A stretch of 36,176 bases of DNA from Chloroflexota bacterium. GTDB lineage: Bacteria; Chloroflexota; Limnocylindria; Limnocylindrales; CSP1-4. The translations under genes were made by a program, and so were the position numbers. The notes beneath the pieces were generated by a model. It saw only the letters and a list, made by a program, of their open reading frames with translations, did no database searches and was not told the DNA's origin. Position 1 is the stretch's first letter. Each line of letters begins with the position of its first letter. Shown here one piece after another: positions 8,416-15,297 of the stretch. The stretch lies in NCBI GenBank assembly GCA_919901745.1, contig CAKKPP010000030.1:1-36176 (forward strand), in the 5' to 3' direction.

Positions 8416-8457
8416 TGGTCGTCTCGAGGTGGTCGTCTCGAGGTGGTCGTCTCGCCG
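8416..8457. repeat. 14-bp tandem repeat, three copies
   Basis: The unit TGGTCGTCTCGAGG occurs at 8416-8429 and 8430-8443 exactly, then at 8444-8457 with changes only at its end. It fills the spacer between the TIM-barrel gene and the PotD-type gene. It may be slippage, or a spacer structure that sets expression of the binding protein. Confidence 0.8.
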
Positions 8458-8458
8458 T

Positions 8459-9181
8459 TCATGCGTCGTCGGTCACCACCTCCTCCCCCGCCGCCGCGCG
8501 CGTGAGCGCCAGGGCACAGTCAAGTTGTTCGCGGACCGATGGACCGGCCGGCAGCTTGCCGTCGAAGATGGCGGCGCCGATGGTGAAGGCCCACGCGCCG
8601 GCGGTTGCGAGGGCGTCGATGCGGCGGGCCGAGTCGACGCTGCCGGCAGCGATCACCGGACCGGCCGAGGCGTCAACAACGGCTCGAACCAGGGCCGGCA
8701 CGTCGCCACGCCAGCGGTAGGCCAGCAGGTCCAGTCCATCGATCCCGGGCCGGGAGGTGAGATTCCGGGCGCTGGCCGCGATCTCCTCGATCGTTCCCTC
8801 GAGGACGCTCGGGTGCCCGACCACCCGCCCCGGAAATGGGCAGTAGCGCGGCCTGCCGGGCGTGCCCGGCGGCCCGACTCGGTCGAGGATCGCGAGTGCC
8901 GTGTCGGGGTGCGTTCCGCCGAGCAGCCAGTCGACACCGACCTCGAGCGCCGCCTCGACCGAGCGCTGCTCGTCCTCCGCCCGCTCGGACACGACCTCGA
9001 GGAACACCTCGCGCCCGTCGGCGCGCATTGCCGATGCAAGCTCACGAAGGCGATTGGTCGGCAGTCCGATGTCCTTGAACCCGACGTAGCGAAGGTCGGA
9101 GTCGCGGATCTGCTCGTACACCGCCATCGCGTCGGGCACGGTCTGGTCGTTCCGGGTGAGCATGAAGATGAACTCGATCAT
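8459..9181 (-). CDS. Unrecognised TIM-barrel-like protein, probable phosphosugar-binding enzyme
   Basis: The protein is 240 aa with ATG at 9181 and a GAGGAG ribosome-binding site. I do not recognise a characterised family. The pattern of alternating short hydrophobic strands and helices fits a beta/alpha barrel: IEFIFMLT, YVGFKDIGLP, REVFLEVVSE, VDWLLGGTH, GLDLLAYRW, PVIAAGSV and AWAFTIGAAIFDG. The last two, a Gly-Ser turn at 180-181 and TIGAAIFDG at 200-208, look like the phosphate-gripping loops at the end of HisA-, NanE- or epimerase-type barrels. It sits between the HAD phosphatase and the binding protein in one operon, so an isomerase, epimerase or aldolase step on a phosphorylated intermediate is a reasonable inference. 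Polar residues that could be catalytic are K36, E62, E67 and H91. Confidence 0.75.
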   Translation of the reverse strand: MIEFIFMLTRNDQTVPDAMAVYEQIRDSDLRYVGFKDIGLPTNRLRELASAMRADGREVFLEVVSERAEDEQRSVEAALEVGVDWLLGGTHPDTALAILDRVGPPGTPGRPRYCPFPGRVVGHPSVLEGTIEEIAASARNLTSRPGIDGLDLLAYRWRGDVPALVRAVVDASAGPVIAAGSVDSARRIDALATAGAWAFTIGAAIFDGKLPAGPSVREQLDCALALTRAAAGEEVVTDDA

Positions 9182-9192
9182 GGCGGAACTCC

Positions 9193-10023
9193 TCAGGCAG
9201 ACGGGTGGGACCGGGGCAGGACGTCCGCGACACCGCGGAGCACGTAGTTGGGCGTGACCGGGGAATCCAGGAGCGCGGCGGCGGCGGTCGCGCCGGTGAG
9301 GACGAGCGCCGAGGCCATCCCCGCCTCGTGGGCCATCCGGACGTCGGTCTCCAGTCGATCGCCGACGAGCAGCGTGTCGTCGGGCGGCAGCGCCAGGCGC
9401 TCGAGGAGCGCACCGGCCATGTGGACCGACGGCTTGCCGACGATCGCCTGTGCCCGGATCCCGGTCGAGGCCTCAATGGCGGCGAGCATCGCGGCGCAAT
9501 CGGGCAGGTCCCCGCCCGGCATCGGGCAGAACGGATCGGGATTCGTGGCGACGAGCCGAGCGCCGGCACGAACCGCTCGGAACGCCGCCACGAGCTTGGC
9601 GTAGTCGAACGTCCGGTCCCATGACACGACGACGAGGTCGGCACGTTCCGGTCTTCCCAGCGGAACCGTCTCGAAACCGGCCTCGTGGAGCAGCTCCTCG
9701 ACGAGCGGTTCGCTGACGGCCAGGATCCGCGCGCCGGCGGCATGGACGCGCAGATAGCGAAGGAGCGCATCCGTCGAGGACACCACGTCATCGGCATCGG
9801 CCGGGATGCCGAGATCGGCCAGCTTGGCCGCGTAGTCCGCGGAACGCTCCAGGGGCTTGTTCGTCAGGAAGGCGACGCGTGCACCGTGGTCGCGGATGGC
9901 CAGGACGGTCTCCGCCGCACCAGGGAGGAGCGTCTCGCCGAGGTAGAGGGTGCCGTCGAGATCGAAGACGTAGCCGCCGAACAGCCGGGTCGGCCGACGC
10001 AGGGCCGCGGGCGACGCCTGCAT
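9193..10023 (-). CDS. HAD-IIA (NagD/AraL-type) sugar-phosphate phosphatase
   Basis: The protein is 276 aa. Its HAD motifs are complete: motif I FDLDGT with nucleophile D21 and acid D23, motif II FLTN (T54), motif III GKPS (K197), and motif IV VGDRLETD (D222, D227). The large C2-type cap between motifs II and III (about 60-190) is that of NagD, AraL and glycerol-phosphate phosphatases. The ATG at 10023 shares one base with the dehydrogenase stop (TGATG), so translation is coupled. In Bacillus subtilis the related AraL gene also neighbours a glycerol-1-phosphate dehydrogenase gene (araM). That makes removal of a phosphate from the dehydrogenase's product, or detoxification of stray sugar phosphates, the likeliest role. 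Confidence 0.92.
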   Translation of the reverse strand: MQASPAALRRPTRLFGGYVFDLDGTLYLGETLLPGAAETVLAIRDHGARVAFLTNKPLERSADYAAKLADLGIPADADDVVSSTDALLRYLRVHAAGARILAVSEPLVEELLHEAGFETVPLGRPERADLVVVSWDRTFDYAKLVAAFRAVRAGARLVATNPDPFCPMPGGDLPDCAAMLAAIEASTGIRAQAIVGKPSVHMAGALLERLALPPDDTLLVGDRLETDVRMAHEAGMASALVLTGATAAAALLDSPVTPNYVLRGVADVLPRSHPSA

Positions 10024-11492
10024 CACCGCACCTTCTCGCCGGAACCGACGATCCCCGATCGCGCGAGGAGATCCCCGACACGCCCCTCGTCCCACGTCCC
10101 GCAGAACAGGCGGAGGTCGGCGACCGTGAACCGATCGCGCATGAACGGGAGCGCGCGCAGGGCCCAGCTCGCGGTGTCCACGGTCGTCGGCGGGTCCAGC
10201 TCGGCGATCGTCACCGCAGCACCCGCGTTGGTCAGTGCCTCACGAAGGACGGCCGGAGCGGCGACCAGGCCGGCCAGCGCTGCCCGGTGTCGATCCCACC
10301 GGGTGGCGAAGGCCTCGATCCGATCGCGCCCCGCGTGCCAGCGAGCAAGCTTTTGCCCGACATCGGTCCAGCATTCGTCGGCCATTCGGCCGCTCGCGTC
10401 GATCGGGTCGAATGCGGCCCGGACCCGACCATGGATCACGGACGGGTCGGGGAACGCGGCGTCCGTACGAAGGGTGCCGGGATCGAGGCGCTCGAGGGTG
10501 TCGTGCCAGATCGTTGCGGCGAGCACGCTCGCCACGCCGACCTGGGCCCCGTGGAACGCCAGCGGCCGGCCGGCGGCACCCGCCGCCATGTCCAGGAGAT
10601 GGCTGAGCAGGTGCTCGGTTCCCGACAGCGGCGCCGTTCGACCCGACACGCCCATCGCGATCCCGGTCAGGGTCATCCGGGCGGCGAGTTCCGTGAGCAT
10701 CGCCGGGTCGTTCGCACGGATCCGCGCGGCCCCGTCGAGCAGCCCGTCGGCGCCGTCCCGGAACAGCGCGACCACGGCCGGGTCGTAGCTGTCGTCCATG
10801 CCGACCGCGTTCGCCAGGTACCAGTCGGCGGGCGCGGTGAACATCGAGCAGAGCTCACCGAACCCCGCACGGTTCATGGCGACGGGCGCATCGGCCAGGA
10901 TCGCAAGGTCGACGAGGAGCACGTTCGGCCAGCGCGAGGGAACGGTGCGCTTCACCCCGTCGCGCAGGAGCACGGCCATGTCGTCGGAGAACGCGTTGAC
11001 CGACACGGCCGTCTGCACGACGACGAGGGGGATGTTGCCGGCACGCATCGTGGCGTCCTTCGCGATGTCCGTGATGGTCCCGGATCCCACGACCACGACA
11101 CAGCCCGCCCCCGGCATGAACGCATCCGCCTGGGCGAGCGCGTCGGCGTCCGCGTGGAGTTCGACGCCGGTCGCCCGGATGATGGCCTCGCGCGTCTCGA
11201 ACCGGGCGGACAGGTCGGCGAGGACGCCAGCCTTGAGGGACGCCGCGCCGCGCCGCATCGGAGTTTCGTCGACCACGAGGACGACGGGGCCATCTCGGCG
11301 GATGGCGGCGACCGTGTCGACGAGGCGGGCGAGGGCCGTGGGCCCGATGTGCACCGCCCCAAGACCGATCGGATGACGCGTGGGGAGGCCTGCCGCTCCC
11401 GTTGCCGGACCCGTGGACGGGCCCATGGCCGACAGCCGGGTGCGCAGAGCGTCGAGGTCGGTCGGATCGGGCAGGGTCCGTGGCGCCGTCAT
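10023..11492 (-). CDS. sn-glycerol-1-phosphate dehydrogenase family (AraM/EgsA-like), long form
   Basis: This is an NAD(P)-dependent metal dehydrogenase of the iron-alcohol-dehydrogenase superfamily, 489 aa. The nucleotide-binding turn is VGSGTITDIAKDA (135-147). The active-site strand is AGFGELCSMFTAPADWYLA with metal ligand D223, and the two histidine ligands lie in SGTEHLLSH (H294) and FHGAQVG (H314). Archaeal EgsA and Bacillus AraM interconvert dihydroxyacetone phosphate and glycerol-1-phosphate; AraM has about 394 residues, so this protein has roughly 30 extra residues in front and more at the C-terminus. The ATG at 11492 overlaps the kinase stop (ATGA). In this operon it may act on a phosphorylated polyol made by the kinase rather than on lipid precursors. 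Family membership is firm, substrate is not. Confidence 0.9.
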   Translation of the reverse strand: MTAPRTLPDPTDLDALRTRLSAMGPSTGPATGAAGLPTRHPIGLGAVHIGPTALARLVDTVAAIRRDGPVVLVVDETPMRRGAASLKAGVLADLSARFETREAIIRATGVELHADADALAQADAFMPGAGCVVVVGSGTITDIAKDATMRAGNIPLVVVQTAVSVNAFSDDMAVLLRDGVKRTVPSRWPNVLLVDLAILADAPVAMNRAGFGELCSMFTAPADWYLANAVGMDDSYDPAVVALFRDGADGLLDGAARIRANDPAMLTELAARMTLTGIAMGVSGRTAPLSGTEHLLSHLLDMAAGAAGRPLAFHGAQVGVASVLAATIWHDTLERLDPGTLRTDAAFPDPSVIHGRVRAAFDPIDASGRMADECWTDVGQKLARWHAGRDRIEAFATRWDRHRAALAGLVAAPAVLREALTNAGAAVTIAELDPPTTVDTASWALRALPFMRDRFTVADLRLFCGTWDEGRVGDLLARSGIVGSGEKVR

Positions 11493-12976
11493 CCGCCCGC
11501 ACCGAACGTTGGTTCCGTGGCATCGAACAGTCGCCGATACCGCCCGTAGGCATCGCCGTAGGCCGCGGCCGTCGACGGGTCCGGGGTGTAGACGCGATCG
11601 ACCAGGCGGACGCCCTGGGCCACGGCCTCGTCGAGGTCCCGGACGAACCCCGCGGCAACGGACGCGAGCATCGCCGCACCGGTTGCGGTCGCCTCGTCGG
11701 TCTCGAGGACGCGGACCGTCCGCCCGGTCACGTCGGCCTTCATCTGGAGCCACATCGGGCTGCGCGCCCCACCGCCGACGACCCGGATCTCGTCGCCGGC
11801 CAGTCCCATCGCCTCCAGCCGGTCGACGATGTCGCGAAGGGCGAAGGTGCAGCCCTCGAGCAACGCGCGATACAGGTGGGGTCGTCCGTGATTGAGCGAG
11901 AGCCCGGCGAAGACGCCCCGTGCCTCGTCGTTCCAGCGCGGCGTGGTCGAGCCCGACAGCGTCGGCAGGAACGTGACGCCGTCGGCGCCCGGTGAGCTGC
12001 CGGCCGTCGCCTCGGCATCCAGCTCCGCGGCTGATCCTCCACCGACGGCCGTGCGAAACCAGCTGACGCTGCCGCCCGAGACGAACCCCGGGTTCTCCAC
12101 GAGCCACACCCGCGGATCGGCGTGCCCGTGCGTCTCGACAAGGCCCGTCTCGTCGATGACGGGCGTTCGGGCGGCAACGCACACGGGCTCGGCCGTGCCG
12201 GTGATGTCGATGACGATCCCCGGGACGATGCCCCCGGCGCCCAGGCAGGCGCCGTGCTCGTCACCGGTGCCGGTGACCACGCGGGTGGAGGTCGTCAGAC
12301 CGAGGGACGCCGCGGCAGCGGGGCGCAGTGGGCCGGCCACGTCGGCGGCCGCGCGGATGTCACCGAGCAGGCCCGCATCCAGCCCGAAGGCGCCCAGGAG
12401 GTCCGGCGACCAAGTCCCGGTCGTGATGTCGTACAGGAGGCTGCTCGAGGCGTTCGCATGGTCGACCACCCGCTCGCCGGTCATCCACGCAACGAGGGCA
12501 CTGCCGGGGAGGAGCAGGCCGGCGGCCCGATCGAAGACGTCCTGGCGCTCGTCGCGGAGCCAGAGGATCTTCGGCGCGACGTGGGACGCATCGAGATTCA
12601 GGCCCGTACGCTGTCGAATCTCCGCGGGTGACACCCGCCGACCCATCGACCGTGCCTGATCCGTGGCTCGGCGATCCAGCCAGATGATGGCCGGGTGCAG
12701 GGGTTCGTTGTCTCGGTCGACCGCAACAACGCCGTCGACCTGCGACGCGAGTCCCAGGGTCGCCACCTCGCCGGCTGGTATCCGGGCACCCTGGAGGAGC
12801 GACCCGATCACGTCGGCGAGGGCTGCCCGCCACACGGCGACGTCCTGCTGGGCCCACGCCGGACGCGGATAGTCGACATCGTAGGCGGCGCTCGCCTGCG
12901 CCACGACACGACCATCGGGGTCGAGCAGGATCCCCTTCAGGCTCTGCGAACCGACGTCGCACCCGATCGCATACAC
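11489..12976 (-). CDS. FGGY-family carbohydrate kinase (xylulokinase-like)
   Basis: The protein is 495 aa, normal for the family. It carries the N-terminal ATPase-fold signature YAIGCDVGSQSLKG (D7 binds the metal), the substrate-domain stretch ASQVDGVVAVD and IIWLDRRA (98-104), and the hinge GTGDEHGACLGAG with candidate catalytic base D239. Further on are DITGTAE (257-263) and the adenosine-binding VVGGGARSPMWLQMKADVTG. It phosphorylates a sugar or polyol hydroxyl with ATP; which one cannot be told. It is the first gene of the operon, starting at a GTG. An ATG four bases inside is out of frame. A promoter (13036-13063) and palindromic operator (13006-13031) lie just upstream, giving a leader of about 53 bases. 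Confidence 0.92.
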   Translation of the reverse strand: MYAIGCDVGSQSLKGILLDPDGRVVAQASAAYDVDYPRPAWAQQDVAVWRAALADVIGSLLQGARIPAGEVATLGLASQVDGVVAVDRDNEPLHPAIIWLDRRATDQARSMGRRVSPAEIRQRTGLNLDASHVAPKILWLRDERQDVFDRAAGLLLPGSALVAWMTGERVVDHANASSSLLYDITTGTWSPDLLGAFGLDAGLLGDIRAAADVAGPLRPAAAASLGLTTSTRVVTGTGDEHGACLGAGGIVPGIVIDITGTAEPVCVAARTPVIDETGLVETHGHADPRVWLVENPGFVSGGSVSWFRTAVGGGSAAELDAEATAGSSPGADGVTFLPTLSGSTTPRWNDEARGVFAGLSLNHGRPHLYRALLEGCTFALRDIVDRLEAMGLAGDEIRVVGGGARSPMWLQMKADVTGRTVRVLETDEATATGAAMLASVAAGFVRDLDEAVAQGVRLVDRVYTPDPSTAAAYGDAYGRYRRLFDATEPTFGAGG

Positions 12977-13005
12977 GCGGTAGGTCAGGCCTCGAATCTC
13001 GATCA

Positions 13006-13031
13006 GAAGTCGTCAGTCGTCTGATGACTTC
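13006..13031. promoter_or_regulatory. 26-bp palindromic operator candidate for the kinase operon
   Basis: Arms GAAGTCGTCAG (13006-13016) and CTGATGACTTC (13021-13031) are inverted repeats with ten of eleven bases matching, around TCGT. The element begins within five bases of the -10 box and covers the predicted +1 at about 13029, where a repressor would block transcription. The only regulator gene in the operon is the GntR/UTRA protein, so it is the expected binder. Confidence 0.72.
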
Positions 13032-13035
13032 CGAC

Positions 13036-13063
13036 AGTGTATGGCGCCGCGACCCGAAGTCAA
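13036..13063 (-). promoter_or_regulatory. Sigma-70-type promoter of the kinase operon
   Basis: On the minus strand a -35 box TTGACT (13063-13058) is followed by a 16-base spacer and a -10 box TACACT (13041-13036), placing +1 near 13029. It points at the GTG of the kinase gene. Confidence 0.7.
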
Positions 13064-13190
13064 TGCGCGTCTCGGCCTCGGGGCGCCGCCGCGGTACGGC
13101 TTCGACGTTTCGACGGTGTCCCCGAGCCGCGGCGGGCGCGCGCTCCTGTCTAGACTGGATTCGTACGCATCGTCGAAGGAGTGAGCATCC

Positions 13191-13571
13191 ATGCCGAAGA
13201 CCGTTCCGAACCGCCCCGGCATCGTCGCCGGACCCTACCCCTTCAGCCAGGTCGTCGAGGCGAACGGATTCGTGTTCCTTGCCGGTCAGGTCGGCGACGT
13301 ACCGGGCACGCCGGGCCCGGTGCCGGGCGGCATCCAGGCCGAGACGCGGGCGATGCTCGACAACGTCGGGCGCCTCCTGCGAGCGGTCGGCCTCGATTAC
13401 CGGGACGTGGTCAAGGCGACCGTGTACCTGATCGACTTCGATGAGTTCGGCGCGATGAACGACATCTACCGGGAGTACTTCCCGACCGAGCCTCCGACCC
13501 GAGCGACCGTCGGCGTCACCCGCCTCGCGTCAACGTTCCGAATCGAGATCGAGGTCGTGGCCGCGCGCTGA
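13191..13571 (+). CDS. ridA: RidA/YjgF-family reactive enamine/imine deaminase
   Basis: The protein is 126 aa, the usual length. RidA proteins form trimers in the cytosol and hydrolyse reactive 2-aminoacrylate-type enamines released by PLP enzymes. The key arginine is R104 in PPTRATVGV and the acidic partner lies in RIEIEVVA (E119/E121). GPYPFSQ and FLAGQVG are also typical. An AAGGAG ribosome-binding site precedes the ATG by about nine bases, and a TAGACT box at 13151-13156 is a possible -10. The gene is divergent from the kinase operon, with 214 bases between. Some RidA relatives sit beside sugar or amino-acid catabolic genes, so a dedicated housekeeping role for the operon is possible but unproven. 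Confidence 0.9.
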   Translation: MPKTVPNRPGIVAGPYPFSQVVEANGFVFLAGQVGDVPGTPGPVPGGIQAETRAMLDNVGRLLRAVGLDYRDVVKATVYLIDFDEFGAMNDIYREYFPTEPPTRATVGVTRLASTFRIEIEVVAAR

Positions 13572-13586
13572 GCCCCGGACCGAGGC

Positions 13587-13618
13587 GCCCCGCGGCCGAG
13601 CCGCCCCGCGGCCGAGCC
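13587..13618. repeat. 16-bp exact tandem duplication between convergent genes
   Basis: GCCCCGCGGCCGAGCC occurs twice in a row (13587-13602, 13603-13618), directly between the stops of ridA and the lytic transglycosylase gene. The unit contains the palindrome CCGCGG, so transcripts could fold here, but no T-run follows. Confidence 0.8.
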
Positions 13619-13619
13619 G

Positions 13620-14504
13620 CTACTGCGTGACGATGAACTCGTCGACGGCGACGGCCTCGCGGCCCGGGGTGCCAAGCACCTCGATGAGAATCGTGTGGGT
13701 TCCAACCCGGTCGAACGTCTTCTCGAAGAGGACGTTGCGGGCGCGGAAGGACCGCCGGAAGACGTCGACGTTCCCGACGTATTCCTCGTCCAGGTAGACC
13801 GCCGCCTCACCCCGGGTGGGCCCCGCCGGGCCGACCCAGGCGATCGCGGAGCCGGTGAACGTGAACCACATCGTCGCGCCCTCGGCGATCGCGTAGCGAA
13901 CCTGCCCGTCGTTGTAGCGCGCGTGCTCCGCCAGCGACCAGCCGCCCGAGAAGGTGAGGCCGCGAGCCGACTCGTCGACGACGAGCGTGTTGGCGGCGGG
14001 CTTGGCCGGTGCCGGCTTGGCGGCCGGAGCCGGCCTGGTCGCCGCGCGGACCGCGACGCCGCCAGCGCCGTAGACCGACATCACCCTGTTGACATAGCCG
14101 ATGGAGGACGACGACCAGGTCGCCACGTCGGTGCTCCCGTCGCCGGTGAGCCACCAGTGGGCGACGGCCTCCCACGACCCGAGCCAGCGGAAGAGGGCCG
14201 ACAGCTTGCCTCGGGCCACCGTGTCCTGGTTGGCCGGGGTCCACGGGGCGTTGGCGTCGCCGAGGTAGCGGAGCGCCCAGGATGGCCAGTTCGAGGGCAT
14301 GATCTGGTACTTCCCGTACGCGCCCGACGTGGTGTTGACCGCCTCGTATCGTCCCCGCGATTCGACGGCCCCGAGGGCGCCCATGAACGTGTCGATCCCG
14401 GGCGGATCGTGGGCGGCCATCGACCCCGGGCCAAGAAGGCCGGCGACGAGCAGTGCGGCGAGTAGGGCAACACGAGCCGCTCCAGGGCGGCGCGCCTCTG
14501 GCAA
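13620..14504 (-). CDS. Secreted lytic transglycosylase-like protein with C-terminal beta-sandwich domain
   Basis: The protein is 294 aa. A signal peptide (about 1-31, core ARVALLAALLVAGLLG) leads to a small transglycosylase domain: GALGAVESRGRYEAVN with candidate catalytic E48, then SGAYGKYQIMPSNWPSW, the hallmark of lysozyme-like SLT and Rpf-type enzymes that cut peptidoglycan glycan strands. A short Ala/Pro/Lys linker (about 158-172) joins a beta-rich domain of roughly 115 residues (GGWSLAEHARYNDGQVRYA, then VLFEKTFDRVGTHTILIEVLG) that resembles a carbohydrate-binding jelly roll. The start is TTG at 14504, six bases after AAGGA. A promoter wrapped in an inverted repeat lies at 14558-14593. 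A role in cell-wall turnover outside the membrane is inferred. Confidence 0.85.
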   Translation of the reverse strand: MPEARRPGAARVALLAALLVAGLLGPGSMAAHDPPGIDTFMGALGAVESRGRYEAVNTTSGAYGKYQIMPSNWPSWALRYLGDANAPWTPANQDTVARGKLSALFRWLGSWEAVAHWWLTGDGSTDVATWSSSSIGYVNRVMSVYGAGGVAVRAATRPAPAAKPAPAKPAANTLVVDESARGLTFSGGWSLAEHARYNDGQVRYAIAEGATMWFTFTGSAIAWVGPAGPTRGEAAVYLDEEYVGNVDVFRRSFRARNVLFEKTFDRVGTHTILIEVLGTPGREAVAVDEFIVTQ

Positions 14505-14557
14505 TGAGGTTCCTTTTGGCCCCGGAGCGGTGCGGTGAGCACGACCGATCGCCGGGA

Positions 14558-14591
14558 GCCGACAGGATACGAGACGGACCGACCTGTCGGC
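14558..14591. promoter_or_regulatory. 9-bp perfect inverted repeat bracketing a promoter
   Basis: GCCGACAGG (14558-14566) and CCTGTCGGC (14583-14591) are perfect inverted repeats 16 bases apart. One arm covers the -10 box and the other the -35 box of the promoter for the lytic transglycosylase gene, as expected of a two-half-site operator. Confidence 0.6.
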
Positions 14592-14593
14592 AA
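14564..14593 (-). promoter_or_regulatory. Candidate promoter of the lytic transglycosylase gene
   Basis: On the minus strand TTGCCG (14593-14588), an 18-base spacer and TATCCT (14569-14564) form a reasonable sigma-70 promoter. It predicts a leader of about 53 bases that contains the AAGGA ribosome-binding site before the TTG start. Confidence 0.5.
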
Positions 14594-14657
14594 GGCGTGC
14601 GGAGCAGAGCGGTTCTTGCGCGACGTCTCCCGGCGTGGGCCGGAGGAGGCGACCCGC

Positions 14658-15194
14658 CTACGCGGCGCCGTCGATCGAGGCGAGGAACGCGGCCGTGCGG
14701 TCGAGCGCGTCGTCGAAGACCGGCCGCAGGGTATGCCCGAGCCGCGGATAGGTCACCAGGTCCGCGGCGGCCAGCCGATCGACGGCGCGGCGCAGGAGGT
14801 CGATCCTGGCGAATGGGTCGGCCTCGCCCGACAGCAGCAGGACCGGACAGCGGATCGCCGGCCAGTGCGCGACGCGCGTCTCGCCGTCGGGTGTCCCCGG
14901 TCGGTGCAGCGGATAGCTGAAGAGCACGAGCGCACGCGGCTCGGGGGCACCGTCGACGGTCGGTTGTGCCGCAAGCAGGCTCGCCACCCGCCCACCGTAC
15001 GACTGGCCACCCAGGGCCGTGTCGCCGTCCGCCGGGACGTGGCCGCGAAACGCGTCGATCGCATCCTCGGCGCGACGGACCGGCAGGTCGATCGCGAGCG
15101 CCTCGATGCCGCGCCGTCGCAGGCCCTCGACGTAGTGACCCATCGACGCCGCGTTGCCGCTCGCGCCGTGGCCGAGCACGATCCGGATCGCCAT
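14658..15194 (-). CDS. Small alpha/beta hydrolase (KANL3/Tex30-like)
   Basis: The protein is 178 aa and cytosolic, with no signal. The oxyanion region is VLGHGASGN (6-14), the nucleophile elbow is GGQSYGGRV with S65, the acid lies in LLLSGEADPFAR, and the histidine in PRLGHTLRP near the C-terminus. The short length and HGASGN lead-in match the KANL3/Tex30-type hydrolases rather than lipases. Substrate is unknown; an ester or thioester is likely. The ATG follows a TACCCT box (15201-15206) by six bases, which implies a leaderless transcript. It is divergent from the DNA glycosylase gene, across a tandem repeat. Confidence 0.85.
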   Translation of the reverse strand: MAIRIVLGHGASGNAASMGHYVEGLRRRGIEALAIDLPVRRAEDAIDAFRGHVPADGDTALGGQSYGGRVASLLAAQPTVDGAPEPRALVLFSYPLHRPGTPDGETRVAHWPAIRCPVLLLSGEADPFARIDLLRRAVDRLAAADLVTYPRLGHTLRPVFDDALDRTAAFLASIDGAA

Positions 15195-15200
15195 GACCGT

Positions 15201-15206
15201 AGGGTA
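15201..15206 (-). promoter_or_regulatory. -10 box, leaderless start of the alpha/beta hydrolase
   Basis: TACCCT on the minus strand is followed by ACGGTC and then the ATG at 15194, so transcription would begin at or one base before the start codon. No convincing -35 is visible, because the tandem repeat occupies that place. Confidence 0.5.
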
Positions 15207-15224
15207 GCGTCGATGCGGACGCGG

Positions 15225-15280
15225 GCCGGGGTCGCGCAGCCCGGGTCGCGCGGCCGGGATCGCGCGGCCGGGGTCGCCCG
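15225..15280. repeat. 14-bp tandem repeat, four copies, between divergent promoters
   Basis: Four units close to GCCGGGGTCGCGCG run without gaps: 15225-15238, 15239-15252, 15253-15266 and 15267-15280, each with one or two changes. The array fills the space between the -10 boxes of the hydrolase and glycosylase genes, where both -35 regions should be. Confidence 0.85.
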
Positions 15281-15282
15281 GC

Positions 15283-15288
15283 TATCCT
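15283..15288 (+). promoter_or_regulatory. -10 box of the DNA glycosylase gene
   Basis: TATCCT lies nine bases before the ATG at 15298. It implies a leader of about three bases or none, and there is no ribosome-binding site. Confidence 0.45.
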
Positions 15289-15297
15289 CCGAGCCTG

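Noticed and set aside
7376..9247. A 623-codon plus-strand open frame opposite the PotD-type and TIM-barrel genes
   Set aside because: Its translation is arginine-, glycine- and valine-rich without motifs, and it crosses two well-supported minus-strand genes. High GC removes stop codons from the complementary frame.
13013..13222. A 69-codon minus-strand frame between the kinase operon and ridA
   Set aside because: It runs through the operon's promoter and operator and into ridA, and its translation has no recognisable features.
15225..15280. Tandem repeats considered as a CRISPR array
   Set aside because: The 14-base units abut without spacers, and there are no cas genes or 25-40 base repeats.
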